DNA from: Allygus modestus
Taxonomy: Eukaryota > Arthropoda > Insecta > Hemiptera > Cicadellidae
NCBI GenBank assembly: GCA_963675035.1
Contig: OY776112.1
Coordinates: 302,633,586-302,697,585, forward strand
Length of the DNA stretch: 64,000 nucleotides
Direction: 5' to 3'
Shown here piece by piece: positions 23,603 through 33,896 of this stretch; position 1 is the first letter of the stretch; each line of letters begins with the position of its first letter. The translations under genes and the position numbers were made by a program. Below the pieces are notes generated by a model that saw only the letters and a list, made by a program, of their open reading frames with translations, searched no databases and was not told where the DNA came from.

Positions 23603-26600
23603 ATGAACAACCAACACCTGTGCGAGGTCTGCGGCCGAGCCTTCAGCCTGCTCGGAAACCTGAGGCGACACGTGGATTCCGCCCACAACGCCAGACGTCA
23701 CGACTGCCACGTCTGCGGTAGGCGCTTCACAAGAGGTGACAGCCTCCGCCGCCACGTCGCTACGGTTCACGGACAACACGCCGCGGCAGAGCCCCAACCG
23801 CAACGAGTGGACCATCCCTGCCGACTGTGCCCGACCATCTTCGCCAGCCTGGAGGACGTGCGCCGCCACATGCAAGCGGCTCACTCCGCGATGCCAGCAG
23901 CAGCTCCTTCCTCCTCCTCGAGTCCCGATCGCCACGTGGAGTGCGAGCGATGCGGTAGACGCTTCGACCGCGACCTGGAACTGAGACGACACGTCCGGAC
24001 CGTCCATCCTCCCACGTTCCGTTGTGCCTACTGCGACCGCGGGTTTACCCGTCGCTTCAACCGCGACCAGCACGAGTCTCACAACTGCCCTGTTGTGAGG
24101 AACCTGGTTCAAGAACCATCCAAGTTCCGCTGCGCGTACTGCAACAAGGGGTTTACTCGCCGCTTCAACCGTGACCATCACCAGTCTCACAACTGCCCTG
24201 TTGTGAGGGACCTGACCCAAGACCGACTGTCTAGGTTGTCCTCTCCTCCTCTTCCTCACAACAACCAGTCGCTGCGCCAAGGAGCCAGCGCCGAGCCCCG
24301 ATCGCACCAGATGCCTAGCGCCGAGCCACGACCAGGACCGAGCACCGAGCCACAGCCAGGGCCCAGCACCGAGCCCCAGCCCCGCCCAGGACCTAGCGCC
24401 GAGCCTCAGACCATCGATGACGAGATGGAGGGTGGCGGCCGCCCCATGTTCCAGCTCGTGCATCGGGCCTTCCGGAGTCGCCTCCTCACCTACCGCCTGG
24501 CCCGGCCGTTAGACGCCTTGCTGACCGTTGAGGATGCGCTGACCCTGTTGTTTGACGAGGTTCTGGACCTGATGGAGAACGTCATGACCCAACATCCGAG
24601 CATCAAGGCGAACATGGTCCTGGAATGTGAGTTCTCCAACATTCACGGGGCCACCTGCCTGCGCTCCTTCAACACAAAGAACGTCCCACTGACCGAGGCC
24701 TCCGACTTGGAGGCTTTCCTCTCCGCGACGTTCGAGACGATCGTGAAGAAGAAGGAGCAGTGTGAACTGGTAGGTAGCGGCTGGACCTACCTGCGTATAC
24801 GCGACTTAGAGATCCGCGTGAACCAGTATACGCCGCTCGGAGGCAGAGCCTTTATGCAGCTGCCAAAGGCTATCGCAGATATACACGCTGTTGTCAATGT
24901 GCAAAACGCTGATGACATGTGTTTCATGTACGCCATCCTGGCCAAGTTCGTTGCACAACACGCAGAGAGACCTGCAGCGTATACACCGGATGTCATCGCC
25001 CGCTACGACTGGACCGGCCTGCGTTTCCCCGTGACGCTCAAGGACATCAAGATCTTTGAGGGCAAGAACAACATCAGTGTAAACGTCTACGGGATCGAGC
25101 GAGCGATGGTGGGGAGACGCCCCGATGGGACGCCAGAGTTCAAGGACCGCGTGTTCCCGCTGAAGATATGCAAGCGGGAGCGCGAAGACCACAGAGACCT
25201 GCTGTACATGACCATCGATGGGGACAGCCACTACGCATACATCAAGGACCTGGGTCGACTGGTCCGGCCCCAGCTCACCAAACGTGAAAATAGGATTTAC
25301 ATCTGTAAGCGGTGCTTCGCTTACTTCGACAATCAACACAACAAGCTAGGGTTGACGGGCGCTCAGCGTCTGGAGGAGCACAGGCGTTACTGCTACGCCA
25401 AGGCTCCCCTTCGCCTGGACTTGCCGAAGAAGCAGCAGATCCGCTTCACCCATCCAGAGTACACTAGGCGGGAGAGGTTCTGCATCTACGCGGACTTCGA
25501 GTGTGCTCTGCAGCCTGTCGCTGTTGACTCGGTGGAAGCACCGCCACCCGGCACGACGCCCCTGCAAATGCACGTCCCGTACGCCTTCGCCTATCAGATC
25601 GTGGATTCGCTCAGCCTCGAGGAGTTTGAGCCGCGGGTATACTTCGGAGCTGACGCGTCCAAGGTCTTTATGGAACGGCTCAAGATGGACGTGCTGAGCC
25701 TGTGGGAGTTCCTGTTCAGCACGAGAGCTCTGCACCCTTCTCTGACCCGGCAGGAAATGGATGAGTATCTCGCAGCGACCCGCTGCTACCTCTGCGGCAA
25801 GGATTTCACCGAGCTGGACGTAAAGGTGCGGGACCACAACCACGCCCCGCCTTACGAGTTCCGAGGAGCGGCGCACCGCTCGTGCAATCTGCGGTACAGG
25901 GAGCAGCGGGTCATCAACTGCTACTTCCATAACCTGTCCAACTACGATGCTCACTTTGTAGTGCGGGAGCTGGCCATCGACCCCGGCGATGTGGACGTGC
26001 TGGCGCACACCGAAGAGCGCTACATCGCCTTCACCAAGCGGTTTCACTTTGGCCAGCCCGGGGACAACCCACGACAGAGCAGTTTCGCGGTGCGGTTCCT
26101 CGACACCTACAGGTTCTTGTCCATGAGCCTGGCCAGCCTGGCAGCGGGACTGCCCACTGACAAGATGCGCGAGACCAGGAAGCGGTTCCCCGACGACCGG
26201 CTGTTCGACCTGGTGCGTAGGAAGGGCGTGTTCCCCTACGACTTTGTCAAATCGTACGAAACGCTGTACAGGACCAGGGAGCTGCCGCCCAAGGAGGCGT
26301 TTAGGAACACCATGACCCTAGAGGACGTCAAGGACGAGGACTACCAACACGCCCTCAACGTGTGGCGAGCCTTCGAGTGTTGCCATCTCAAGGACTACGC
26401 TGACACGTACCTGCGCTGCGACATCGCGCTCCTCACCGACGTCTTCGAGCAGTTCCGTGACACCTCTTTGGCCGAGTACGGACTGGACCCCGCCCACTAC
26501 TACACCCTACCGTCCTATGCTTGGGACGTCATGTTGAAGACCTGCGACGTGGAGCTGGACACAATGCAGGATTTCGACATGTACCTGTTCGTGGAGCAGG

Positions 26601-28018
26601 GGATCCGAGGAGGGATCTCTCAGGCCGTCACCCGCTACGCCAAGGCCAACCACGACAGGTGCCCGGACTATTGCCCAGACGAACCGACACGCCACCTACT
26701 GTACCTGGACGCTAACAACCTCTACGGCTGGGCCATGTCCCAGTACCTGCCCACCGGAGACTTCCAGTGGCTCAGCCGTGAGGAGATCGACTCCTTGGAC
26801 ATTGGCGCGCTGGATGCTGAAGCGGAACGGGGTTACATCCTCGAAGTGGACCTCCGCTACCCCGCCCACCTCCACGACCTGCACAAGGACCTCCCTTACT
26901 GCTGCGAGACCAAGCGTCCGCCGATAGGGAAATACCCCAAGCTGATGACCACCCTGGATGACAAGATGCATTACGTCTGCCATTACAGGGTCTTGCAGCA
27001 GGCGCTGAACAACGGACTGGAGCTTGCGGCTGTGCACAGGGCGATCTCGTTTCGCCAGTCTCGGTGGCTAGAGCCCTACATCCTCATGAACACCGAGCTG
27101 CGGAAGAAGGCCAAGACCAAGTTCGAGCAAGACTTTTTCAAGTTAATGAATAACGCGGTCTTTGGCAAAACCATCGAGAATGTCCGCAAGCGCCTGAACG
27201 TCAAGCTGGTCTGCACTCCGGAGAAGTTCTCCAAGTACGTGGCCAAGTCCAATTTCCTGGACCGCACGTATTACACGGTGGACGTAGCTCTCGTGCACCT
27301 CGCCAGGGTAAACATCGTCCTGGAAAAGCCCATCTACGTCGGCATGTCTGTCCTGGAGCTGAGCAAGTGGCTCATGTACGATTTTCTGCGGAAGATGAAG
27401 GACCGCTACGGTGACCGCTTAAACGTAGACTACATGGACACTGACAGCTTCGTGTTCGACATACTATCCCGGGACATCTACAGGGAGATGATGGAGCACT
27501 TGGACGACTTCGATACCAGCGCCTACCCGAGGTCTCACCCCTGCTACAGCCCCACCAACGCCAAGGTGATTGGCAAGTTCAAGGACGAGTGTAACGGCCG
27601 ATCCTTGTTCGAGTACCTCGGCCTGCGCTCGAAGCTTTACTTCATGGACGTTGAGGACGAAGACAACGGATCCAAGGCGATCAAGCGAGCCAAGGGAATC
27701 GCCAAGGGGGTTGTTAAAAACGTCCTAACCCCCGACGACTACAGGGAATGTCTGTTTGACGGGGTGTTGAAAACCACCATCAACACCCGTTTCCAGTCGT
27801 ACCTGCACCGTGTCTTCACCGTACAAGTAGAAAAGCTATCCTTGAGCCCGGCCGATGATAAACGCTACATCTTGGCTGATGGTATCCACACCTTACCTTG
27901 GGGGCATAAGGACATCCCACCACTGCCCGCAGCAAGAAGTCGAGACAATCCCGAGGAGCAGCAAGGCGGGCCTATGGAGGTGGACGAGGAGGACATGGAT
28001 GAAGAGTTCCCGGTGTAG
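23603..28018 (+). CDS. Family-B (protein-primed type) DNA polymerase with zinc fingers and HNH insertion
   Basis: Intact, 1,471 codons from the ATG that directly follows a splice acceptor; an upstream in-frame TTG at 23,594 is not a credible start. Numbering below starts at that TTG. Six C2H2 fingers (10-31, 38-59, 76-97, 117-138, 144-165, 180-201) are followed by Pro/Glu repeats (232-272). Next come a CFMYAILA...HYAYIKDLGRLV region (443-556) typical of this polymerase class and a C571-C574-H595-C600 cluster. Exo I is FCIYADFEC (D634, E636). An endonuclease VII-like insertion has C731, C734, DHNH 747-750 and C764. Exo II is FHNLSNYDAHF (778-788) and Exo III is YLRCD (939-943). Motif A is LDANNLYGWAM (1038-1048), motif B is KLMNNAVFGKT (1183-1193), motif C is DYMDTDSF (1279-1286) and KLYF is at 1347-1350. 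All catalytic acidic residues are present. The GC-rich coding sequence contrasts with the AT-rich surroundings. Confidence 0.92.
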   Translation: MNNQHLCEVCGRAFSLLGNLRRHVDSAHNARRHDCHVCGRRFTRGDSLRRHVATVHGQHAAAEPQPQRVDHPCRLCPTIFASLEDVRRHMQAAHSAMPAAAPSSSSSPDRHVECERCGRRFDRDLELRRHVRTVHPPTFRCAYCDRGFTRRFNRDQHESHNCPVVRNLVQEPSKFRCAYCNKGFTRRFNRDHHQSHNCPVVRDLTQDRLSRLSSPPLPHNNQSLRQGASAEPRSHQMPSAEPRPGPSTEPQPGPSTEPQPRPGPSAEPQTIDDEMEGGGRPMFQLVHRAFRSRLLTYRLARPLDALLTVEDALTLLFDEVLDLMENVMTQHPSIKANMVLECEFSNIHGATCLRSFNTKNVPLTEASDLEAFLSATFETIVKKKEQCELVGSGWTYLRIRDLEIRVNQYTPLGGRAFMQLPKAIADIHAVVNVQNADDMCFMYAILAKFVAQHAERPAAYTPDVIARYDWTGLRFPVTLKDIKIFEGKNNISVNVYGIERAMVGRRPDGTPEFKDRVFPLKICKREREDHRDLLYMTIDGDSHYAYIKDLGRLVRPQLTKRENRIYICKRCFAYFDNQHNKLGLTGAQRLEEHRRYCYAKAPLRLDLPKKQQIRFTHPEYTRRERFCIYADFECALQPVAVDSVEAPPPGTTPLQMHVPYAFAYQIVDSLSLEEFEPRVYFGADASKVFMERLKMDVLSLWEFLFSTRALHPSLTRQEMDEYLAATRCYLCGKDFTELDVKVRDHNHAPPYEFRGAAHRSCNLRYREQRVINCYFHNLSNYDAHFVVRELAIDPGDVDVLAHTEERYIAFTKRFHFGQPGDNPRQSSFAVRFLDTYRFLSMSLASLAAGLPTDKMRETRKRFPDDRLFDLVRRKGVFPYDFVKSYETLYRTRELPPKEAFRNTMTLEDVKDEDYQHALNVWRAFECCHLKDYADTYLRCDIALLTDVFEQFRDTSLAEYGLDPAHYYTLPSYAWDVMLKTCDVELDTMQDFDMYLFVEQGIRGGISQAVTRYAKANHDRCPDYCPDEPTRHLLYLDANNLYGWAMSQYLPTGDFQWLSREEIDSLDIGALDAEAERGYILEVDLRYPAHLHDLHKDLPYCCETKRPPIGKYPKLMTTLDDKMHYVCHYRVLQQALNNGLELAAVHRAISFRQSRWLEPYILMNTELRKKAKTKFEQDFFKLMNNAVFGKTIENVRKRLNVKLVCTPEKFSKYVAKSNFLDRTYYTVDVALVHLARVNIVLEKPIYVGMSVLELSKWLMYDFLRKMKDRYGDRLNVDYMDTDSFVFDILSRDIYREMMEHLDDFDTSAYPRSHPCYSPTNAKVIGKFKDECNGRSLFEYLGLRSKLYFMDVEDEDNGSKAIKRAKGIAKGVVKNVLTPDDYRECLFDGVLKTTINTRFQSYLHRVFTVQVEKLSLSPADDKRYILADGIHTLPWGHKDIPPLPAARSRDNPEEQQGGPMEVDEEDMDEEFPV

Positions 28019-28376
28019 ATTTAAGTGTGAACAGAACTAGGCTAATTTTTTAAATATAATTAAGTATATTTTGTAAATAGTATTCGTAAGCAAATATAGT
28101 CAAACAGTTTAGTTTACAGCATACATCTGTGTTGTTACTACCCCTTGCATTTCCCTGACATTTACTTTCAAAAGACTCTTCTAATGCAAACCGAATTTGT
28201 AAAACTATCATGTTTTCAAAAACAAAACTTTCAAAATTGTTAAAAATTCGATATTCTTTCTTAAATACTAAAGAGAAAGACAAGTGAAAACAACAGTTAA
28301 CGAGAAACAAAACATTTATTGAAACACAATAAGAATATACACACAAACATATTACAATCAAGAACTCAAAAGGTAT
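28019..28376. other. Intergenic spacer between the two convergent genes
   Basis: AT-rich 3' ends of both transcripts. The 103-codon frame on the minus strand here lies beyond the second stop of the zinc-finger gene and looks like untranslated sequence. Confidence 0.6.
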
Positions 28377-29483
28377 TTACACAAAAATAGTCTTAAGCGA
28401 AGATGGAGTAGAAGAGCCTACGGACCAGTGCGTCGTTATGGTGAGAGCGACCGGGTCGAAGAGCTGCACGTAGTCGCTGAGTGGTATACCGAGGACCGCC
28501 CGACAGTACAGGTAGGTGAGGCAGTAGTGGTCATAAACAGAAGTACCGTAGCCCTGGAGTCGATACCTGTTGTAGAGACCGCCACCAGGCGCTTCTCAAT
28601 CTGGGTGGTGTTCATCGCGGGCGGAAGCAGTCCCCACCGATTGTGTGATACCCTCATTACTACCAGTTGCACGCTTTATCACCACCGGCTTCACTGTATG
28701 TGTCAAACCAGTGACTCTGGGGACTCCTGAATAACGATCCACCCAAAGGTTTTCCAATCGCGTTATAATGTTCATAATCATAATATAGATTTCATAGTCT
28801 TTATTTTCATCCAAATATAAGTTGCAACCATGTGTATACTGACCTCTATGATGTAACTGGATGTTCAAGAACACATTACCCTGATTGGCGGGATTTTGTA
28901 CTGTATGTTGATAACCGGAATCTACCCAACTGACAGTCGGTGGTGAATCGTTCGAATCTTTTTCCACAAGCTCCAAGTCTCCAGGTAGTTCCGGGGGATT
29001 GACACTTCTACTGTTGTCGTTTATGCATATGCTGACGTTCTGGGAACCTCCCCCTTCGGTTATTTGGTTGGATGATGGTGATGCAAAGTCTTCAGATATC
29101 TCCGGAGCATTGCCACTTTCAATGTCGTTTATGCAACTGCTATCAATACATGTGTTGACTTTCTGCGGACCTCTTCCTGCTGAGGTTTGTATGAACGATC
29201 TCGGTTGTGAGGAACGATTGTTTCTTCGCTTCCTTCTAACACAGAGGTGGTGCTGACGATGATGGAGACGAAGTCCATCTCGCGACGTGAACGACTCCTC
29301 ACAGTATGGACATTTCCAGGTCGCCAGCTTCGATGGTGTGGTGACTGACCGTTTCAGTGATGGTGCTGGCGGTGGTTGTTCAGGACTTCGTGGAGAAAAG
29401 TACATGGTGCTGTAGCCTTCCATCGCTTCCAACTCCTTCAACAACGTCTGGACTGATTCATCCACTTCGATTGCACTAGCCAT
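28377..29483 (-). pseudogene. C2H2 zinc-finger protein gene with one in-frame TGA
   Basis: The ATG at 29,483 opens 295 codons to a TGA at 28,596-28,598. The same frame then stays open for 72 more codons to TAA at 28,377-28,379, and that part is Tyr-rich and protein-like. Either a point mutation truncated the gene or the stop is read through; the sequence cannot tell. Visible features are one C2H2 finger (C58, C61, H74, H78/79), a basic patch RRKRRNNR (83-90), and a degenerate duplication of about 43 residues (about 106-173). The central part NVFLNIQLHHRGQYTHGCNL matches no family I know. A splice acceptor (GATGTTGCAG) lies about 16 nt upstream of the ATG, as in the polymerase gene. It could be a DNA-binding partner of the element's ends. 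Confidence 0.6.
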
Positions 29484-29499
29484 GTTTGTGTTTACTCTG

Positions 29500-29900
29500 C
29501 AACATCACTAAACAAACTGAAGGTGCGCGACAATCACTGAAGTAACAAAGCTACGTACCGTACAGTAGAAGGCGGTGAACAATTCTCGAAATCGCGGCAA
29601 TTATCGCTAATGAGTAAACAGCCTGAGGCGGTCCACACTACAACTTTTAAGACTACATATACTTACGTTTAACAGATCTCGGAGTATGGTGCGGTAAGGA
29701 CTAGCACAGCACTGAAGTAGAACGTCTACGCACACTGAGCTTCAAACACAAACTGAATGAAGGAAGCGATGACAATCACTTAAGTAACATAGCTACGTAC
29801 CGTACAGTAGAAGGCGGTGGACAATTCTCGAAATCGCGGCAATTATCGCTAATGAGTAAACAGCCTGGGGCAGTCACGTAGGCACGGGGTGATGACGTAA
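29500..29900 (-). promoter_or_regulatory. Inner right terminal repeat: probable promoter and 5' exon of zinc-finger gene
   Basis: Two tandem copies of the block containing GCTACGTACCGTACAGTAG (about 29,550 and 29,790) are the inverse of those on the left. An inverse GTAAGT donor lies at 29,661-29,666, with a matching acceptor just upstream of the ATG at 29,483. This is the mirror image of the polymerase 5' region. Confidence 0.5.
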
Positions 29901-29934
29901 CCGCGGTCCACGACTTCACTACTTAAGGTAGGCC

Positions 29935-30062
29935 AATGCGTGCGTTAGGTTTACAGACGCAGGTTTAGGTTAGGTTTACAGACGCAGGTTTAAGTTAGGT
30001 TTGAGGATGCATGAACGTCGCGACGCAGGTTTAAGTTAGGTTTGATGATGCATGAACGTCGC
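29935..30062. repeat. TTAGGTTTACAGACGCAGG minisatellite
   Basis: Short tandem words with GACGCAGGTTTA(A/G)GTTAGG recur two to four times. A longer unit with GATGCATGAACGTCGCG occurs twice. It is present only at the right end of the element, where the left end has the expanded 142-bp array. Confidence 0.6.
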
Positions 30063-30575
30063 GTTTAACGGTGGATTTTCAATTTTCTTTAATCGATGGT
30101 TTACTTAGACCGCCGCCTAACATGTGGTTAAGTTTCATCAAAATCGGTCGGTAAACAGCTGAGATCCCATAAGGAAAACGCGGTTATAAATTAATAGCGG
30201 CCTTGTTTGATGACGGATCTATGGGGTTCTTTCGTCATTCGCTTCCTTGGGGATAGGCCTACACTCTGGAAAAAGTCCCGTGGGAATCGGTGGATAAATA
30301 GGCTAGTTATTAATTTTCGAAAGTTTTTTCCTCATCACGAAAAGTGCCGCAGACGACCGGGGGGGGGGTCGGGGGGGGGGGGGTCGACGACCGGGGTCAC
30401 GTGACGGGGGGGGGCGTCGGGGGGGGCGTCGGGGGGGGGAGGTCGACGACCGGGGTCACGTGACGGGGGGGGGGGGAGGTCGACGACCGGGGTCACGTGA
30501 CGGGGGGGGGGGGGTTGATCCACAGTGGATAACTGCTGTTTGCTGCTGGTTCACGCCCATCTAATGCCCCCTACT
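30060..30575. repeat. Right terminal inverted repeat, outer block
   Basis: This is the inverse of 20,946-21,460. It includes three GTCACGTGAC palindromes (30,396, 30,455 and 30,492) between G-tracts. The two ends differ mainly in homopolymer lengths and in the number of CGTC/GACG spacers. Confidence 0.8.
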
Positions 30576-30962
30576 GTTGTGGTCTATTGATATTTGCACG
30601 AAAAATTATTTTTTTACCGATAGTTCCCATAGCAGCAAACATGCGTACTCAGCCCCCATGTTAATCTTATGGAGAATAAGTCAAATATTATCTCCCTTAA
30701 TTAATAACATAAATTAATAAAATTTGGTATGTGACCTAGTTGAGTTATAAAATAAATTGTATAAAAACCCATTTTGAGTGTACCTTGTTTCAGCAAACCT
30801 GCATCCTTAGACGCCATGTTATTCTTATAGAGAATAATTAAAATGTCATAAATCATTTATTATTTATGAAACTTGGTATGTGGCTTTAAGTGGTATTAAG
30901 ATACATATCTATACATTGGAAATTTGCTGAGTATGCAGGTTTGCTGCTATGGGGGTATTTTT
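30576..30962. repeat. Foldback-family arm, right of the polymerase element
   Basis: This continues the arm cut at 20,945 and ends at the outer terminus GCTGCTATGGGGGTATTTTT. Confidence 0.75.
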
Positions 30963-31666
30963 ATACATTCTTTATGAGACCAAATTTATGTACCGGTACT
31001 GTAATACTAGCTGCTACTGTATAACCATGCTTCGCAAGGGGGAAAAATTCAGAGTAGAAAAATTGTAAACAAAACAATGAGTCTTTGGTTAGTTATAAAC
31101 CTTGTATCAGCTGTTTATTTAAATGAATTGAATTACAAAATAAACGGTATCAGGAAACTGACACATACTTTCTCCCTTTTAGCCCAACTTTAATGATTAA
31201 ATTACTTTTTATTTACCAAATATAGAATACAAAGCATGGTCGAATGTACAGAAAATCTTGTAAACAAGTTGTTTTCAAAAACATCCACCCAAATCCCCGA
31301 TTTGGAGGCACTACAGAATCCATTGCTACACACGTGGTTTTAAGAGGGGAAATGCCCCTATTCCCCCCCCCCAGGGTTGTTAAGGGGTAACATATTTCGA
31401 ATTTCCTCTGTTGGTCAATGCTAACTTGACAAGCATATCAAGTTTGAACAAAATTGATCAATAAATAAGAGAGAAATAGTTATTTTTGTATTCCTTATAA
31501 GAATAACATTGGACAACGTACTGTGTTTACCGCAAAATGAAAATTTCAATTTTCTCCGCAACCAGCAATTGTAGAATAGTAATTCAAAATACTAAATTAT
31601 TTAGTTTTTGAGCTTTTTTTAATGGTGAATAGTAATATTTTTTTATATTTATATTTGTTATTTAAA
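30963..31666. other. No gene recognised; weak repeat phrases
   Basis: A C-tract lies at about 31,361-31,371. One TTATAAGAATAACATTGGACAA-type phrase near 31,494 shows that a decayed foldback monomer is present. Confidence 0.4.
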
Positions 31667-32469
31667 ATATAAAATACCCCCATAGCAGCAAACCTGCGTA
31701 CTAAGCGAATTTCCAATGCATATATATGTATATTAATACCACATAAAGCCACATACCAAGTTTCATCAGTATACATTCATAAATAAACGATTTATGACAT
31801 TTTAATTATTCTCCTTAAGAATAACATGGCAGCTGAGTATGCAGGTTTGCTGAAGCAAGGAACACAAAAAATGGGGTTTTATACAAATATCAATATAACT
31901 CATGTAGGTAAAGCGACATACCAAATTTCATTAATTTATTTTCATAATGAAGCCAGATAACACGTTACTTATTCTCCATAAGAATAACATGGGGCTGAGT
32001 ACGCAGGTTTGCTGCTACAGGAGCCTTGAGTAAAAAATTGTCTTTTTGAGCAAATATCAATGGTCCACAACCAGATGAAGCCGTATACCAAGTTTCGTCA
32101 GTATACGTTCATAAATAAGCGAGATATAACATTTTTATTTTTCTCCATAAGAATAACATTAGACAACGTACTGTGTTTAGCACTTTCAATATCTCGGTAA
32201 CCAATTGACGTAGAGAAATGATCAAAATACCAAATTGTGTGTTTTTTTAAGCTAAATCCAATGGGAAAAAATAAAATTTGACTATTTCCAAAATTATATG
32301 TAAACAATTCGAAAAACCCATTTTTGGGGTACAAAACCCCCCCAAAATACCCCTTCGGATAGAGCGATCTGGCTGGTTTTCGAACTTAAAGTCATAAATG
32401 TTGCTTTACACGTTCATACCAAATTTCATCAAAATCGGATAATTTTTACGAGAGTTATCGTGCTCACGG

Positions 32470-32509
<40 letters not shown>

Positions 32510-33896
32510 TTTCGAACGAATGGTGTTTTTGGGGTCTGGGGACCTCAAAACGAAAAGTTATCATGGTCCCGGGCCTAGGTCTTACCATGCCGACTACGGT
32601 AATAGCTTCTTCCCTATAGGGGAAATTCGCTAAAAAACTGAATTTTTAGCGAATTTCCCCTAGAGGGAAGAAGCTATTACCGTAGGTCTCATAGTAAGAC
32701 TTAAGCCCGAGACCATGATAATTTTTTGTTTTGAGGTCCCCAGATGACAAAAACACTATTCGTTCAAATTTATATATATGTATAAACAATATGTGTCCGT
32801 GAATGCGATAACTTGAGTAAAAAACGTCCGATTTCGATGAAATTTGGCTCAAATGTGTAAAATGACATTCATGACTTTAAGTTCGAAAACCAGAAAAATC
32901 GGACCATGGGAAGGGGGGCTTATGGGGGTTTTAAATGTTTCAAAAATCAGTTTTTTACATTTTTCACCCTAAAATTTTTGAACAACTTAAATTTGGATTC
33001 GACCATGTAAAAGAGCTTAAAAAAACAAATAATATAGTATTTTGAATTATTAACCTAGGTTAAGTGGTTGCGGAGAAAATCCAAAAAAACCTACTCATAA
33101 AATCTCCCATATTAATCTTATGGGAAAAAGGTTTTTGGCTTTTCCTCAGTTTATTTTAATGTAAACTTCACATTTGCTTTTGCCAATCTGTTCAGTTCCA
33201 CAAAACGATCATTTTGATGTTTAAATTGTGATTCTACGCCCAACCGTTGCTGAGATATTCAAAGTACTAAACACAGTACGTTGTCTAATGTTATCCTTAT
33301 GGAGAATAAATAAAATTTGTTATCTCGATTATTTATGAATGTATATTGATGAAACTTGGGTTCTGGCTTCACGTAGTACTGGTATATTGATATTTGCACA
33401 AAAAATTGATTTTTTGTTGATTATTCCCATAGCAGCAAACCTGCACACACAGCCCCCATGTTATTCTTATAGAGAATAAGTAAAATGTAATGACTCCCTT
33501 AATTATGAACATAAATTAATACAACTTGGTATGTAGCTTCACTTGGTTGAGTTATATTGATAACTGCATAAAAACCCATTTTTTTGTTCCTCGTTACAGC
33601 AAACCTGCTTACTCAGCCCCCATGTTATTCTTATGGAGAATAACTAAAATGTTATATAGCGCTTATTTATGATTGAATATTGATGAAACTTGGTATGTGG
33701 CTTCGCCTAGTTAAATTATATTTATATTTGCATAAAAACCAATTGTTTATGTTCCTTGTTTCAGCAAACCTACGTACTCATTACCAATGTTATTCTTATG
33801 GATAATAATTAAAATCGCTTATATGTGAATATATTTTTATGAAACTTGGTATGCAGCTTTATGTGGTATTAAGACAAATATTTTGCATTTGAAATT
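31667..33896. repeat. Complete palindromic foldback element (interrupted near its right end)
   Basis: The left arm begins AAAATACCCCCATAGCAGC and ends GGGGAAATTCGCTAA at about 32,634. The right arm starts AGCGAATTTCCCC at about 32,647 and runs to 33,896. There the 10.5-kb palindrome intervenes, and the last 38 bp (to GACGGGGGTATTT) follow at 44,425-44,462. The arms are built of degenerate monomers of about 165 bp with a TA tract near the centre. This architecture is like Drosophila FB elements, whose long inverted repeats are made of tandem units. No coding sequence is present. Confidence 0.75.

Larger units (their letters stand above)
20946..30575. mobile_element. Polinton/Maverick-like element with family-B DNA polymerase
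   Basis: The ends are AGTAGGGGGC and GCCCCCTACT. GTTGTG lies at 20,940-20,945 and again at 30,576-30,581. The undisturbed paralogous site at about 58,465-58,492 has GTTGTG once, which confirms a 6-bp duplication. Six-base duplications, AG-starting long terminal inverted repeats and a protein-primed-type polymerase are hallmarks of Polintons/Mavericks. Two genes converge: the polymerase (+) and a zinc-finger gene (-). No integrase, packaging ATPase, protease or capsid gene was seen, so integration probably needs help in trans or the element is a reduced relative. Confidence 0.85.

Noticed and set aside
23585..24463. 292-codon minus-strand frame
   Set aside because: It is antisense to the zinc-finger and linker part of the polymerase gene. 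The frame is kept open by GC-rich codon use, and no domain is visible.
25346..26047. 233-codon and other minus-strand frames inside the polymerase gene
   Set aside because: They are antisense shadows of a long GC-rich ORF.
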